DNA of 64,000 nt from Ruegeria atlantica. Lineage in GTDB: Bacteria > Pseudomonadota > Alphaproteobacteria > Rhodobacterales > Rhodobacteraceae. Location: the NCBI RefSeq assembly GCF_013033965.1, contig NZ_WQFE01000013.1:95662-159661 (forward strand), given 5' to 3'. The notes beneath the pieces were generated by a model, which was given only the letters and a program-made list of their open reading frames with translations, was not told the origin of the DNA and ran no database searches. The translations under genes were made by a program, and so were the position numbers. Shown piece by piece: positions 16,890 to 25,660 of this stretch (its first letter is position 1; every line of letters begins with the position of its first letter).

Positions 16890-17668
16890 GCCACCTTCTG
16901 GAAGTGCGCCATGTTACCAAGAAGTTCGGCGGACTGACCGCCAACAACGACATCTCCTTCAACGTCAATGAAAACGAAATCCTCTCGGTGATCGGGCCAA
17001 ACGGGGCAGGTAAAAGTACCTTGTTCAAGATGATTTCCTCTTTCCTTCCGACGACAACCGGCGAGGTGCTGTTCAATGGTGAGAGAATCTCAAATCTGAA
17101 ACCGCACGTGGTGGCACGCAAAGGTGTAGTCCGTACGTTTCAGGAAACGACCATCTTCAAATCGATGACCGTGCGCGAAAGCATTATCGTCGCCCAGCAT
17201 CTACGCGCCCGTGCCTCACTGGCTGGCTATTTCTGGGGCACAAAAACAGCGCACGAAGATGTCGACAGCTTTGGCCAATATGCCGACGACCTGATCGAAT
17301 TTCTTGGCATGACGGAGATCGCCAATGAGCAGGCCTCGAACCTGCCGCAGGGTAATCTTAGGGCGCTGGGAATTGCCATTGGATTGGCCACCGACCCAAA
17401 GGTACTGCTGTTAGACGAGCCTTTTGCCGGGATGAACCATGACGAGACCATGAAAATGGTCAATCTGGTCCGCAAGGTCCGGGATGACCGGGGTGTCACA
17501 GTCCTGTTGGTGGAACACGACATGCCCGCGGTGATGAATATCTCCGACCGGATTGTGGTGCTGAATTTTGGCGAGATGATCGCCGAGGGTACGCCTGTGG
17601 AGATCCAGAACAACGAAAAAGTCATCGAAGCCTATCTGGGCAGCGCAGATGATGAGATCGGGATCTGA
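16886..17668 (+). CDS. ABC transporter ATPase, LivG family
   Basis: The 260-residue ATPase has Walker A GPNGAGKST (residues 37-45), Walker B VLLLDEPFAGM near 171-181 and the H-loop LLVEHD. The ABC signature reads NLPQGNLRALGIA instead of the usual LSxGQ-type sequence. That is a real departure, although LivG proteins often carry a degenerate form. It is encoded inside the operon, with the LivF-type partner starting four bases downstream. Confidence 0.9.
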   Translation: MSHLLEVRHVTKKFGGLTANNDISFNVNENEILSVIGPNGAGKSTLFKMISSFLPTTTGEVLFNGERISNLKPHVVARKGVVRTFQETTIFKSMTVRESIIVAQHLRARASLAGYFWGTKTAHEDVDSFGQYADDLIEFLGMTEIANEQASNLPQGNLRALGIAIGLATDPKVLLLDEPFAGMNHDETMKMVNLVRKVRDDRGVTVLLVEHDMPAVMNISDRIVVLNFGEMIAEGTPVEIQNNEKVIEAYLGSADDEIGI

Positions 17669-17671
17669 ACC

Positions 17672-18394
17672 ATGGCAAAGATGTTGGAATTCAAGGATGT
17701 CGAACTCTATTACGATCACGTCTATGCACTGAAGGGTGTGTCGATTGATCTGGAACAGGGCGAGACTGTTGCCCTGATTGGCGCTAATGGGGCCGGCAAA
17801 AGTTCAATTTTGCGCGCAATTACCGGCTTGGCCAAAGTCAAGTCCGGCTCGGTTGCCTTCGAAGGTGAACAGATTGACGGTGCCAACCCGGCTGAAATCG
17901 TCTCCAAGGGCATCGCCATGGTGCCGGAAGGGCGCCGGGTGTTTCCATATATGACCGTGAAGGACAATCTGTTGATGGGCGCGTTCACGCGGTCAGATAA
18001 GGCAGGCATTCAGCACACGCTTGAATCAGTACTGGAACGGTTCCCGCGCCTGAAGGAACGCTTTTCCCAATCCGCTGGAACGCTTTCAGGCGGTGAGCAG
18101 CAGATGATGGTCATCGGACGAGCGTTGATGGCGAAACCGCGCCTGTTGTTGCTGGATGAGCCGTCGTTGGGCATCGCGCCGAAATTGGTGCAGGATATTG
18201 CGCGTTCGATAGTGGCCATCAACCGGGATGAGGGCGTCTCCGTTCTGCTGGTCGAACAAAACTCGCGCATGGCGCTGTCGATCTCGCATCGTGCGTATGC
18301 GCTGACAACCGGGAATGTCGTCATTTCGGGAAACTCAAAGGAACTTCTGACTGACCCACGGATCAAAGCTGCCTATCTTGGCGGAGAAGTGTGA
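17672..18394 (+). CDS. ABC transporter ATPase, LivF family
   Basis: The 240-residue ATPase has Walker A GANGAGKSS, a canonical signature TLSGGEQQMMVIGRAL, Walker B LLLLDEPSLGIAPKL and the LLVEQNS H-loop region in which Gln follows Glu, as is usual for LivF. It pairs with the LivG-type subunit to power the importer. Its stop is followed seven bases later by the GTG of the racemase-like gene. Confidence 0.92.
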   Translation: MAKMLEFKDVELYYDHVYALKGVSIDLEQGETVALIGANGAGKSSILRAITGLAKVKSGSVAFEGEQIDGANPAEIVSKGIAMVPEGRRVFPYMTVKDNLLMGAFTRSDKAGIQHTLESVLERFPRLKERFSQSAGTLSGGEQQMMVIGRALMAKPRLLLLDEPSLGIAPKLVQDIARSIVAINRDEGVSVLLVEQNSRMALSISHRAYALTTGNVVISGNSKELLTDPRIKAAYLGGEV

Positions 18395-18401
18395 GGATGT
18401 T

Positions 18402-19079
18402 GTGAAACTGCTTGTCGTCAATCCCAACACCACCAGTTCAATGACCCGAAAGATCGAAGCTGCGGCCCGAGCAGTCGCGGATTCCGATACCGAAATTGTT
18501 GCCGCAAACTCGCAAGACGGACCGGCCAGCATCCAAGGCTACCTGGATGTGTCAACCTGTGTGCCTGGGTTGCTTGACGTTGTAAATAAACACCCGGATG
18601 CGGATGCCATTGTCGTGGCTTGTTTTGATGACACAGGTGTTGACGCGGTACGCTGTGTCACATCGGCACCGGTCATTGGTGTAGGCGAGGCGGCATACCA
18701 TGCGGCATCGATGATCAGTCCGAAATTCAGTGTCATCACTACATTGTCCCGCTCGCTTGCAGGGTTAGAATCGAATTTACTTCGCTATGGTCTGGACCGC
18801 CGCTGTGTACGGGTTCGCGCATCTGACGTGCCGGTTTTGAAACTAGAGGAAAACGACCCGAACACTGTCGACAAAATCAAGGCTGAAATTCGGGCTGCGA
18901 TTGATGAAGACAGAGCTGAGGCAATTGTATTGGGTTGCGCCGGCATGACAGACCTGATGTCGAATTTATCAAAGGAATTTGGCCTGCCGGTGGTTGATGG
19001 TGTTGTTTGTGCCGTGACGTTTGCTGAGGCATTGGTCAAAGCCAAATTGACGACGTCGAAACTCTGTTCTTATGCCTGA
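18402..19079 (+). CDS. Asp/Glu/hydantoin racemase family protein
   Basis: The 225-residue protein begins KLLVVNPNTTSSMT, the family start, and has both catalytic-cysteine regions: VVACFDDTG near residue 68 and VLGCAGM near residue 177. Two cysteines acting as acid and base are characteristic of cofactor-independent hydantoin and aspartate racemases. The GTG at 18402 with an AGGA site was chosen; an in-frame TTG at 18378 would overlap the ATPase gene. Being last in the ABC operon suggests that the imported compound is a hydantoin, allantoin-like or amino-acid derivative. No hydantoinase or carbamoylase gene is adjacent. Confidence 0.85.
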   Translation: MKLLVVNPNTTSSMTRKIEAAARAVADSDTEIVAANSQDGPASIQGYLDVSTCVPGLLDVVNKHPDADAIVVACFDDTGVDAVRCVTSAPVIGVGEAAYHAASMISPKFSVITTLSRSLAGLESNLLRYGLDRRCVRVRASDVPVLKLEENDPNTVDKIKAEIRAAIDEDRAEAIVLGCAGMTDLMSNLSKEFGLPVVDGVVCAVTFAEALVKAKLTTSKLCSYA

Positions 19080-19218
19080 TAACCTCGATCTGGAGGTTCC
19101 GTAACACTCTTTAAGCCCTTGACCATCGTCGCAGTAGCAGCTGCGTGGCGTGTCAGAGGATCTCACAGGACTGAACTCTCAGGTCACGTGGTACGTTAAC
19201 CCTACCCATGGTAAGCAA

Positions 19219-19244
19219 CACGGTGCTACCGGGGTAACACCGTG
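19219..19244. terminator. Hairpin between the convergent racemase and nuclease genes
   Basis: A 12-base stem with one mismatch (CACGGTGCTACC at 19219-19230 with 19233-19244) lies 10 bases after the nuclease stop on the minus strand and about 140 bases after the racemase stop. It probably serves as a bidirectional terminator, although no long T-run follows on either strand. Confidence 0.5.
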
Positions 19245-19254
19245 TGGCATTGTC

Positions 19255-22200
19255 TTATGCAATCAGGTTCTGGTCGATCACCTCGAACGCAAATTCGTCG
19301 ACTGTAAACATGGTGTCATCCACCGCCGACAGCTCGACAGCATCAAACGTCGTGCGCCCCAGCGATCCAGAGAAATCACCATCGTCAGCATCCGCCACCA
19401 AGGTACCAACCAAAACACCGTCATCGTAGAAGGCAACCTCGACTTCACCGCTGCCGTGGCTGTCGCCAAAGCTAAAGATGAACTCCACCGCTTCCAGATC
19501 CGTGTCCTCCAGCGCAATTCTGAGGCTTTCGTCACCGTCGACCGATGCGGCATCGCGGCCAAACAACGAGTCGTCGAATGAGAACACGCCAATCGCACCA
19601 TGCTTGATCGCAACCAATTCGAAATTGGTTGGATCAACCGCATCCACTTTGATACCCACATCCGAAAACGTCAGGCTGCTGCGCACCGGACCAAGCCGGT
19701 CGACATCCACAACTTCGCCATCGATGCTTTCAAAGGCCTTGGTTGTGAACCAGCGACCTGCTTCGAACTCCACCGCCAAACTCTGGGTCTGTGGTATGAA
19801 CAGGCTTGTCACCATGGGATCGTGATCCGAAGCACGCGCGCTGGTTGCGGCGAACTCCGAGTTTACGTGGACGATATCAACCTGAGCCCCGGAATGCAGA
19901 TCCTCGGACACCAGAATATGATCCAACGACTGGCTGTTGCCCTGAAATTCAAAGCTATAGCGCTCGTCCTCGGGGATATCGTTTGTCAGGTTGACGAGGT
20001 TGGTATTGGTCTCAAGGTCGGCCACAGGTGAGACAAACTCGAATTCATTGAAGTCACCCAGCACAACCGCGTTGGCGCCATCGCCGAGACCATTGATGAA
20101 ATCCTGAACGGCCTGGCTCTGGGCCTGGCGCTCATCCAGGCTGCCGTTCACGTCAACGTCTTCCTGTCGGGCGGCAAAGTCCTGTTCGGTCCCCAGAATG
20201 GGCGCAGAACCACCTTTGGATGAAAAGTGATTGTTGACCACGGTGACGGTTTCGCCGTTGAAAACAAAGTCAGCAACCAGCGGCAGGCGCGCACCTTCAA
20301 AGGCTTCGCCTTCACCCTGCCCTCCTATGGTCTGCACGGACCCTTCCACCAGCGAGACACGTTCAGGGTTGTACAGAAATGCCGTGCGGATATTGCCACC
20401 GGGTTGCCCGCCGGATGTGCCGTCCCCAATAAAGGTGTTGTCTATAACCTCATAAGCCGGACCACCGGCTGCCAGGATCGCCGCGGCCAGTTCCGCCAGG
20501 GTTTCCGACGCCGAGACGGTTCCGTCATTGTCCGAACCCGAGTTATCCTGCACCTCTTGCAGACCAATGATGTCAGGGCTGTTGAGGTTGTTGGTTATCT
20601 GCTCGGCAATGGCTGCAAACCGGCCGTCGGCAACGTCCTGATCGCCGTCGTTGTCGTTCGGGTCAAGATTGAGCACATTGTATGTGGCAATCGTCAACTC
20701 GTTGGCGGACCCTTCAAGAGTGGTGGTTTCCTGCTCCAACCCGGCTGACCGGATATTAGGTGTAAAGTCCTCGGTTGGTAGGATTTCGAAGTTTCCGAAA
20801 CTATAGCTAACCACACCGGTGACGTCGCCAAGGTGATCACCGACATTCACGGTCGGAAAGTCGAAATCGAAAATTCCGCTGTCTTCGTCGATCTGAATTT
20901 TTTCCGGGTTGAAGTCGTCTGGTGAGATATTGAGCGTTCCACGCTCTGAAAGACCCGTCGCGCCACTTCCCTGATCGGCCACCGCAAAGATTTCGCCGAA
21001 CCGGCTGGTTCCGCTGACGGCCTGCAGATCGGTGGCGGTCACGCGCATCCCTTCCAGACTTTCGAAGAAATCGATGCCATCCTGGGTTGGATCGAACGAG
21101 GCAAACGCATCATCGTCGATGCTTTGATTGGGAACAGAACGCTCACCCGGGTCATTGCCAATCAGAACCGCATCGGGCAGTTCATTACCCGATGACTGCA
21201 CCTCTAGGTCAAAAACATTGGTCAGTTGTGTGGTCGGCAGATTGCGGCTGCCGGTGCCGCCGGGAAAGAACTCGGCAACGGTCCCGCCCACAGAAATGGC
21301 GTCACCTACCGAAACGGTCGGGCTTGATCCCGTGAACACGAAAATCGCATCCGACGTCGCATCGTTGCCGTCGCCATCCGGGTCTTGCAGATAGAACCCG
21401 TTGGAATCCACCGCGGTGACGATACCGCTGGTTTTAACCATATCGCCCAGAACGCTCGATGGTCCGGCGGGCAAGTTCGCGAAGAAATCGGCAGCTGTTT
21501 GGCCATCTGCCAGAACAAATTCAGACACATGGCCTGCGCCCTGGATTTCGTAGATCGAAACGATTTCAATGTCGCTGGCCGAGATGGACACCTCGACAAC
21601 AGGGGCCAGAATACCGTCGAAGGCGGGATCGTCCGAGGTGACCGTGTGCTGAATGTCCACGACCTCGGCCCCTTCGGGCAGATCGTCGTCAACGGCGGTG
21701 ACGGCGACTTGTTGAGGCTGGTCAAAATTGGTCGCGTCAAACACCAGTTCGGTTGGCACAACGTCAAGATCAGCTCCTGCGGCTATTGTGACCGTGACAG
21801 GCTGATCGGGCGCGACGGACAACGTGACTTCATATGTATCCGCCATACCCCCTTCATCGGCTGCAAGATCCAGATCGTTGATAATGACCGATGGCGAGGG
21901 CGCAGCATCTGTGACTGTGAACCCCGCTGGTTCGACATCATCAATCCTGGTATTGCTGGTTGTCCAGTTATCGGGATCGTTGATGGCTGCCTGTAGCTCG
22001 GCCTTTGTACCGGTAAGCGGGCCGTTATAAACGCCGTTGTCGATTTCGGTGAGGGCAATTGCGCTGGTTCCGACGGTTAGCCCTAGGGGCAGCGCAGACG
22101 TATTTGACGATGTTGCGTCGGGCTCATATCCGTCCCCATTGAAATGAACAGATGCGACAAAGCTGGGCGTGTCGTCGTCACCTTGATAAGCGTGGATCTG

Positions 22201-22455
22201 ATCGCCGCTAGCCGAGAAGTTTGGCCCGGTAAATGCGGGGTTTATCACCGTACCCGCAGCAATGTTTGCCGGGGCGGTCCAGACAAAGACCCCCTCGTTG
22301 CTGCGGAACCCGCCAGCTGCGAACCAACCGTTGTCAGTGAACTTGATCTCGGTTCCGGCTTCGATGTCGGTCAAAGCAACAAATGTGAACTCGTCGGGAT
22401 TGTCGGAATTGAACCCTGTAAACGCAATATCACCCGCAGCCAAAGTAGTAACCAT
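19255..22455 (-). CDS. Large multidomain endonuclease/exonuclease/phosphatase-family protein (NucH/ExeM-like), probably exported
   Basis: The 1066-residue acidic protein has, in order: a domain with AFTGFNSDNPDEFTFVALTDI and IKFTDNGW (1-180); a Calx-beta-like domain (about 195-290); an OB-like domain beginning VSIYEIQGAGHVSEF (about 298-440); a DNase I-like domain (about 585-885) with TYNVLNL, GLQEVQD, VVNNHFSSKGG, VLGDFNEFEF and ASDHDPMV, covering the catalytic Asp/His/Asn/Glu set; and a C-terminal beta-rich domain. The domain order resembles secreted nucleases of the NucH/ExeM class. No Sec signal is visible, so type I secretion by the C-terminus is plausible. The start at 22455 has a GCGAGG site, while the in-frame ATG at 22524 lacks one. 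It probably degrades extracellular DNA for nutrients or biofilm turnover. Confidence 0.85.
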   Translation of the reverse strand: MVTTLAAGDIAFTGFNSDNPDEFTFVALTDIEAGTEIKFTDNGWFAAGGFRSNEGVFVWTAPANIAAGTVINPAFTGPNFSASGDQIHAYQGDDDTPSFVASVHFNGDGYEPDATSSNTSALPLGLTVGTSAIALTEIDNGVYNGPLTGTKAELQAAINDPDNWTTSNTRIDDVEPAGFTVTDAAPSPSVIINDLDLAADEGGMADTYEVTLSVAPDQPVTVTIAAGADLDVVPTELVFDATNFDQPQQVAVTAVDDDLPEGAEVVDIQHTVTSDDPAFDGILAPVVEVSISASDIEIVSIYEIQGAGHVSEFVLADGQTAADFFANLPAGPSSVLGDMVKTSGIVTAVDSNGFYLQDPDGDGNDATSDAIFVFTGSSPTVSVGDAISVGGTVAEFFPGGTGSRNLPTTQLTNVFDLEVQSSGNELPDAVLIGNDPGERSVPNQSIDDDAFASFDPTQDGIDFFESLEGMRVTATDLQAVSGTSRFGEIFAVADQGSGATGLSERGTLNISPDDFNPEKIQIDEDSGIFDFDFPTVNVGDHLGDVTGVVSYSFGNFEILPTEDFTPNIRSAGLEQETTTLEGSANELTIATYNVLNLDPNDNDGDQDVADGRFAAIAEQITNNLNSPDIIGLQEVQDNSGSDNDGTVSASETLAELAAAILAAGGPAYEVIDNTFIGDGTSGGQPGGNIRTAFLYNPERVSLVEGSVQTIGGQGEGEAFEGARLPLVADFVFNGETVTVVNNHFSSKGGSAPILGTEQDFAARQEDVDVNGSLDERQAQSQAVQDFINGLGDGANAVVLGDFNEFEFVSPVADLETNTNLVNLTNDIPEDERYSFEFQGNSQSLDHILVSEDLHSGAQVDIVHVNSEFAATSARASDHDPMVTSLFIPQTQSLAVEFEAGRWFTTKAFESIDGEVVDVDRLGPVRSSLTFSDVGIKVDAVDPTNFELVAIKHGAIGVFSFDDSLFGRDAASVDGDESLRIALEDTDLEAVEFIFSFGDSHGSGEVEVAFYDDGVLVGTLVADADDGDFSGSLGRTTFDAVELSAVDDTMFTVDEFAFEVIDQNLIA

Positions 22456-22990
22456 GTGAACCTCGCTTTTAGATTTGATGGATGAAAGGCGTGTCGATAT
22501 GCGACTCGCCCCAGCACAACCCAAGGTAGCTCAACCCGACGGCGTTAGTTAATTGGTTGTGCTCGACAGGCCGAATACGGCGGAGCTTTGCCGTTTGAAA
22601 ACACACAACGTTTTTTTGATCCGAGTGCGACTGTCCAGCTGTCTGACACCTGAGGCCGTTGTTCTTGTATCGTCTCAGGATGCATTGATTATCGCGGCGC
22701 TGAGCGTTTAACCGCAGATAAAGCAGTAAAGTTGTCTGATCTTTTCTGGTTGAGCGATGAAAAATTGACCCGCCTTGAACCCTTCTTCCCTAAATCCCAC
22801 GCCGGCCCCCGCGTTAATGATTGGTGTGTCCTGAGCGGGACCAATCATCAGTCGAAATAAGTTGATGTGGCGAGATCGATGGTGGGCATTTTAAGTGAAA
22901 CTCACGCCGTTTCAGCAGGTCTCGGATCCGGCGGGCTAACGCGCAAACGCTCAGTAGTGTGTTCAGGTGGAAAAAACTGCGCGACAGAAC
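22456..22990. other. Intergenic region with promoter area and an IS remnant
   Basis: About 535 bases separate the nuclease gene from the end of the next minus-strand block. The part nearest 22456 should hold the nuclease promoter. The part from 22732 to 22857 is an IS5-like transposase fragment (separate entry). The rest shows nothing recognisable. Confidence 0.5.
22732..22857 (+). pseudogene. N-terminal fragment of IS5-family transposase
   Basis: A frame beginning with TTG reads LSDLFWLSDEKLTRLEPFF, then PKSHAGPRVNDWCVLSG. This matches the conserved first 35 or so residues of IS5-family transposases. It then runs into unrelated sequence and a stop. No catalytic residues or terminal repeats remain. 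It marks an old insertion at the boundary of the 23.0-33.7 kb block. Confidence 0.75.
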
Positions 22991-24679
22991 TCATTCATCC
23001 TTAAATGTGAATATACGCACCGTCACCTTGCGATGTTCGGCAGACTCCTCGTCGTCAGGACCATCCGCATCGAGTTCGCCGTGTGATTTGCCGGTGAAGA
23101 CCGCTCCGGACCCGATATGATCGTTCAGAAAACTAACCACCGTGTCCCTGCGGTCGCGGGCGAGTTTCTGGTTATCAGAAACCGAGCCTTTGGTTGACGC
23201 AAATCCATCGACAACAATTGGAACCCGCCCCGCTCGCACCAGCTCGATATCGCCCTTTGGTATGCCGTCGACAAATGTCTTAAGCGCACGCGCCTGATCG
23301 TCTGACAGGGTCGATTGCTTTGGCTTTTCAAAGAGAATGGTGTGATTGCGCGTGGACCGGACCTTGCCGGGCAATTTCTTGACCGACACCTGCTTCAGCG
23401 ACACTATGCGCACGGCCTTTATTTTCTTGCTGCTGAATGTCGGGCTGTCGAATTCGGAAACCATCTGCTCGATATGTACCGAGCCGTCGGCCCACAGGTC
23501 GATCATGCCGTTAAAGTCGTAATCCCCCGTGCCTTTCGGATCCCAGTTGCCCGTGAAGTCATATCTGATCTTGCACATGGCTTCTTTTGGAAGACTGAGC
23601 GCCGTGGCCGTGAAATTCACGCTGAACGAAGACGCAATCAGGTCGTCAGACTCGGAAGCGACAAAGCTGATCTTTGCGTGGCGTATATCGTGGCCGTCGA
23701 TTTCGGTTCGGATACGGATCTTGAACTTCGGATCGGAAAATCCGACACGTGGGTGATAGGCATCAAAGGTGAAATCGGTGACGACCTCAAGGAATCTGCT
23801 GTCCGGCTGTGTATTGGGGTGGATGTATCGCGACGGGGTGGCGGAAACCGAGACATCTCCCTTGGTGAATTCGGCCTTGAATTCCTGGAAGACCGCAAGC
23901 CCAAGACTTATGGCAGAAATGGCATCGGTGCTGCGAGAAACGCCTTCTTGAACAGCCACGTCGGGAACGACCGCTGGTAGTGAGATCGGTGTGATGTCTG
24001 GCAGAACCTCTTTTTCCGTTTCCTTGCCGCTCATTTCGGCGACGTCCGCGACCACGTCAACCGGATCGACATCGACAACCTCACCCTCGATCACGTCGTC
24101 CGGTTTGGGCGGCGGTGCGGGTTTGTAATACTTGTCGATCATGGACAGAAAGTCATCGATGGCCGCGTCGCGCATTGTGTCCTCGCTGGCCGGACGCCGC
24201 GGTTCGATGATGTGGTCGACATCGTCCGTAAGATCGGCATCATCTGGCATCGTACCGACGTCCTGAACCGAGAAGCTGCCTGCTTCGACAAGCGGGATTT
24301 CGTCATCTGCGGGCGGCGCTGTTTCTGGAGCGGCTGGTACGGCGGGGGCTTCTGCTTCAGGGGCCTCTGCCGATGGCTCTTCCCGCTGAGGCGGTTCCGG
24401 CGGAACCTCTTTCAACGGTTCGGGGACTGGCAGATCGCTGTCCCAGCTTTTGATCACGCGTTCCTTCAGAAAGACGCGGGCTACCGGAGCGGGCGCGCTT
24501 TGCTCTGCGACCGGAGCAGCGTTTTCCGCCTGAAGTTCGGGCGTATTCAAAGCAGGACGCCGGGTCCCATAACGCCCCATGAGGCGGTTGGATTTCTCTC
24601 TCTTGTAAAGCGAGTCGAAGGCTTCCAACGGGTCCGGCCCATGAGGTCTGCCAAACAATCCGTTTGTGTAACGTGTCAT
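22991..24679 (-). CDS. Protein with acidic, Pro/Glu-rich N-terminal half and C-terminal OmpA-like domain
   Basis: The 562-residue protein has three parts: an N-terminal tail without signal peptide; a long disordered stretch rich in Pro, Glu and Ala (about 45-230); a beta-rich middle (about 280-430, FTFDAYHPRVGFSDPKFKIRIR); and a C-terminal OmpA-like domain (about 445-560) with IVVDGFASTKG, NQKLARDRRDTVVSFL and EHRKVTVRI. The OmpA-like part normally binds peptidoglycan in the periplasm, yet no export signal or lipobox is seen. Either another route delivers it or the domain has another role. It is the last gene of the eight-gene block, 16 bases after its neighbour. The function of the whole is unknown. 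Confidence 0.75.
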   Translation of the reverse strand: MTRYTNGLFGRPHGPDPLEAFDSLYKREKSNRLMGRYGTRRPALNTPELQAENAAPVAEQSAPAPVARVFLKERVIKSWDSDLPVPEPLKEVPPEPPQREEPSAEAPEAEAPAVPAAPETAPPADDEIPLVEAGSFSVQDVGTMPDDADLTDDVDHIIEPRRPASEDTMRDAAIDDFLSMIDKYYKPAPPPKPDDVIEGEVVDVDPVDVVADVAEMSGKETEKEVLPDITPISLPAVVPDVAVQEGVSRSTDAISAISLGLAVFQEFKAEFTKGDVSVSATPSRYIHPNTQPDSRFLEVVTDFTFDAYHPRVGFSDPKFKIRIRTEIDGHDIRHAKISFVASESDDLIASSFSVNFTATALSLPKEAMCKIRYDFTGNWDPKGTGDYDFNGMIDLWADGSVHIEQMVSEFDSPTFSSKKIKAVRIVSLKQVSVKKLPGKVRSTRNHTILFEKPKQSTLSDDQARALKTFVDGIPKGDIELVRAGRVPIVVDGFASTKGSVSDNQKLARDRRDTVVSFLNDHIGSGAVFTGKSHGELDADGPDDEESAEHRKVTVRIFTFKDE

Positions 24680-24695
24680 CTCAGGTCCCTCCCAT

Positions 24696-25400
24696 TCAGG
24701 TCAGTTTCAGCCGCAGCCGCTCGTGCCCGAGCGTCCTGAATTCCAACTCGCGCGCGCCGTCGGGCACATTTTCCACGGTCATCATGCGTGCGCTGGACTT
24801 TGCCCGGGTCAAACGCCCGTCCAGCCTGACGCTTTCCAGATCGACTTCGTCCAGATCGGCCCCAAACACCGCAAGGCTGACGCCCAGGCCCTTGCGAAAC
24901 CGGACCACACGTTCGGGCCGTGGACGGCGGCGCGGTGCGCTTGCCTGTTCCATCCGGCGCGCAAGATCCACAAAATCCACTCCATCCACCCGAACGCCTC
25001 TGCGGGCCAGCCGGTTCAAGTCTTCTTTCGAGTCCACGCCATACCGTTTCAGCCGCTTCGCCTCGTCCGGTTTGATGGCGGCCTTCTCCACGTCTTCGAT
25101 AGGGGTTTTTGGAGCAAGCGCCTCGTCGGTGGTGGTCTCGGCCACAATCTTGTCGGTAATCGACCCCAGTTTGAGATCCATCTTCGAAGCACCCTCTTCC
25201 CCCGGTTTGGCGGTGCGAAATCGGACGCGATCCCCGTCGTATTCGGCAAATACATTGAGCGACAGACCCATATCCTCGACCGTATAAAGCCGCTTGCGCT
25301 GCATCGCCTTCACCCGCGCAACCTGATGCACCCTCTCCAGTTCGTCGGCGAGGCTTTCGACGAATTCCCGAAGGTCCCAGGATGAGCGGTCGCCATTCAA
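24696..25400 (-). CDS. Unrecognised protein with helix-hairpin-helix-like centre and beta-rich C-terminus
   Basis: The 234-residue protein begins NGDRSSWDLREFVESLADEL, followed by a beta-rich module with VFAEYDGDRVRFRTAKPGE, an acidic linker, then KRLKRYGVDSKEDLNRLARRGV (about residues 116-137), which resembles a helix-hairpin-helix-like repeat. A C-terminal domain (about 165-234) looks like a small beta-sandwich. The start is a TTG whose last two bases overlap the TGA of the preceding gene. No downstream Met would preserve the N-terminal helix. The name of the family, if any, is not known to me. Tight spacing on both sides suggests a stoichiometric partner in the block. Confidence 0.7.
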   Translation of the reverse strand: MNGDRSSWDLREFVESLADELERVHQVARVKAMQRKRLYTVEDMGLSLNVFAEYDGDRVRFRTAKPGEEGASKMDLKLGSITDKIVAETTTDEALAPKTPIEDVEKAAIKPDEAKRLKRYGVDSKEDLNRLARRGVRVDGVDFVDLARRMEQASAPRRRPRPERVVRFRKGLGVSLAVFGADLDEVDLESVRLDGRLTRAKSSARMMTVENVPDGARELEFRTLGHERLRLKLT

Positions 25401-25660
25401 TCGCCGGGGTCCTCCTTCTGTGAGGGCGCATCCGAATAGCGGATATTGACCCTGAACTGGTGAAGCACTGGCATGAAGCTGGTGCGATAATGCTGATCCG
25501 TTGGTGCGCTGTTCAATTGCAGCACCCCGTTGTCGCGCCGCGCCGAAAGCTCCATCGGCAAGCGCAACCGTACTTCTTCCAGGCTGAGCCCAGGCGCGCC
25601 GGGGTCCGCATCCTCCAGCATGGCCGCAAGCGTGTCCGACAGGCGCGGCAGCTTAGTCAT
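25397..25660 (-). CDS. Small unrecognised protein of the eight-gene block
   Basis: The 87-residue protein begins MTKLPRLSDTLAAMLEDA and carries RLRLPMELSARRDNGVLQL and a FMPVLHQFRVNIRY segment, suggesting one helix followed by beta strands. The ATG at 25660 overlaps the stop of the upstream 766-residue gene by eight bases, and its own stop overlaps the next start. A longer reading of the same frame begins at 26104 but would lie wholly inside the upstream gene. The double overlap is strong support that this short gene is real. Function unknown. Confidence 0.7.
   Translation of the reverse strand: MTKLPRLSDTLAAMLEDADPGAPGLSLEEVRLRLPMELSARRDNGVLQLNSAPTDQHYRTSFMPVLHQFRVNIRYSDAPSQKEDPGD

Noticed and set aside
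20227..20748. Plus-strand frame of 173 codons inside the nuclease gene
   Set aside because: It is antisense to the well-supported nuclease domain and has no independent support.
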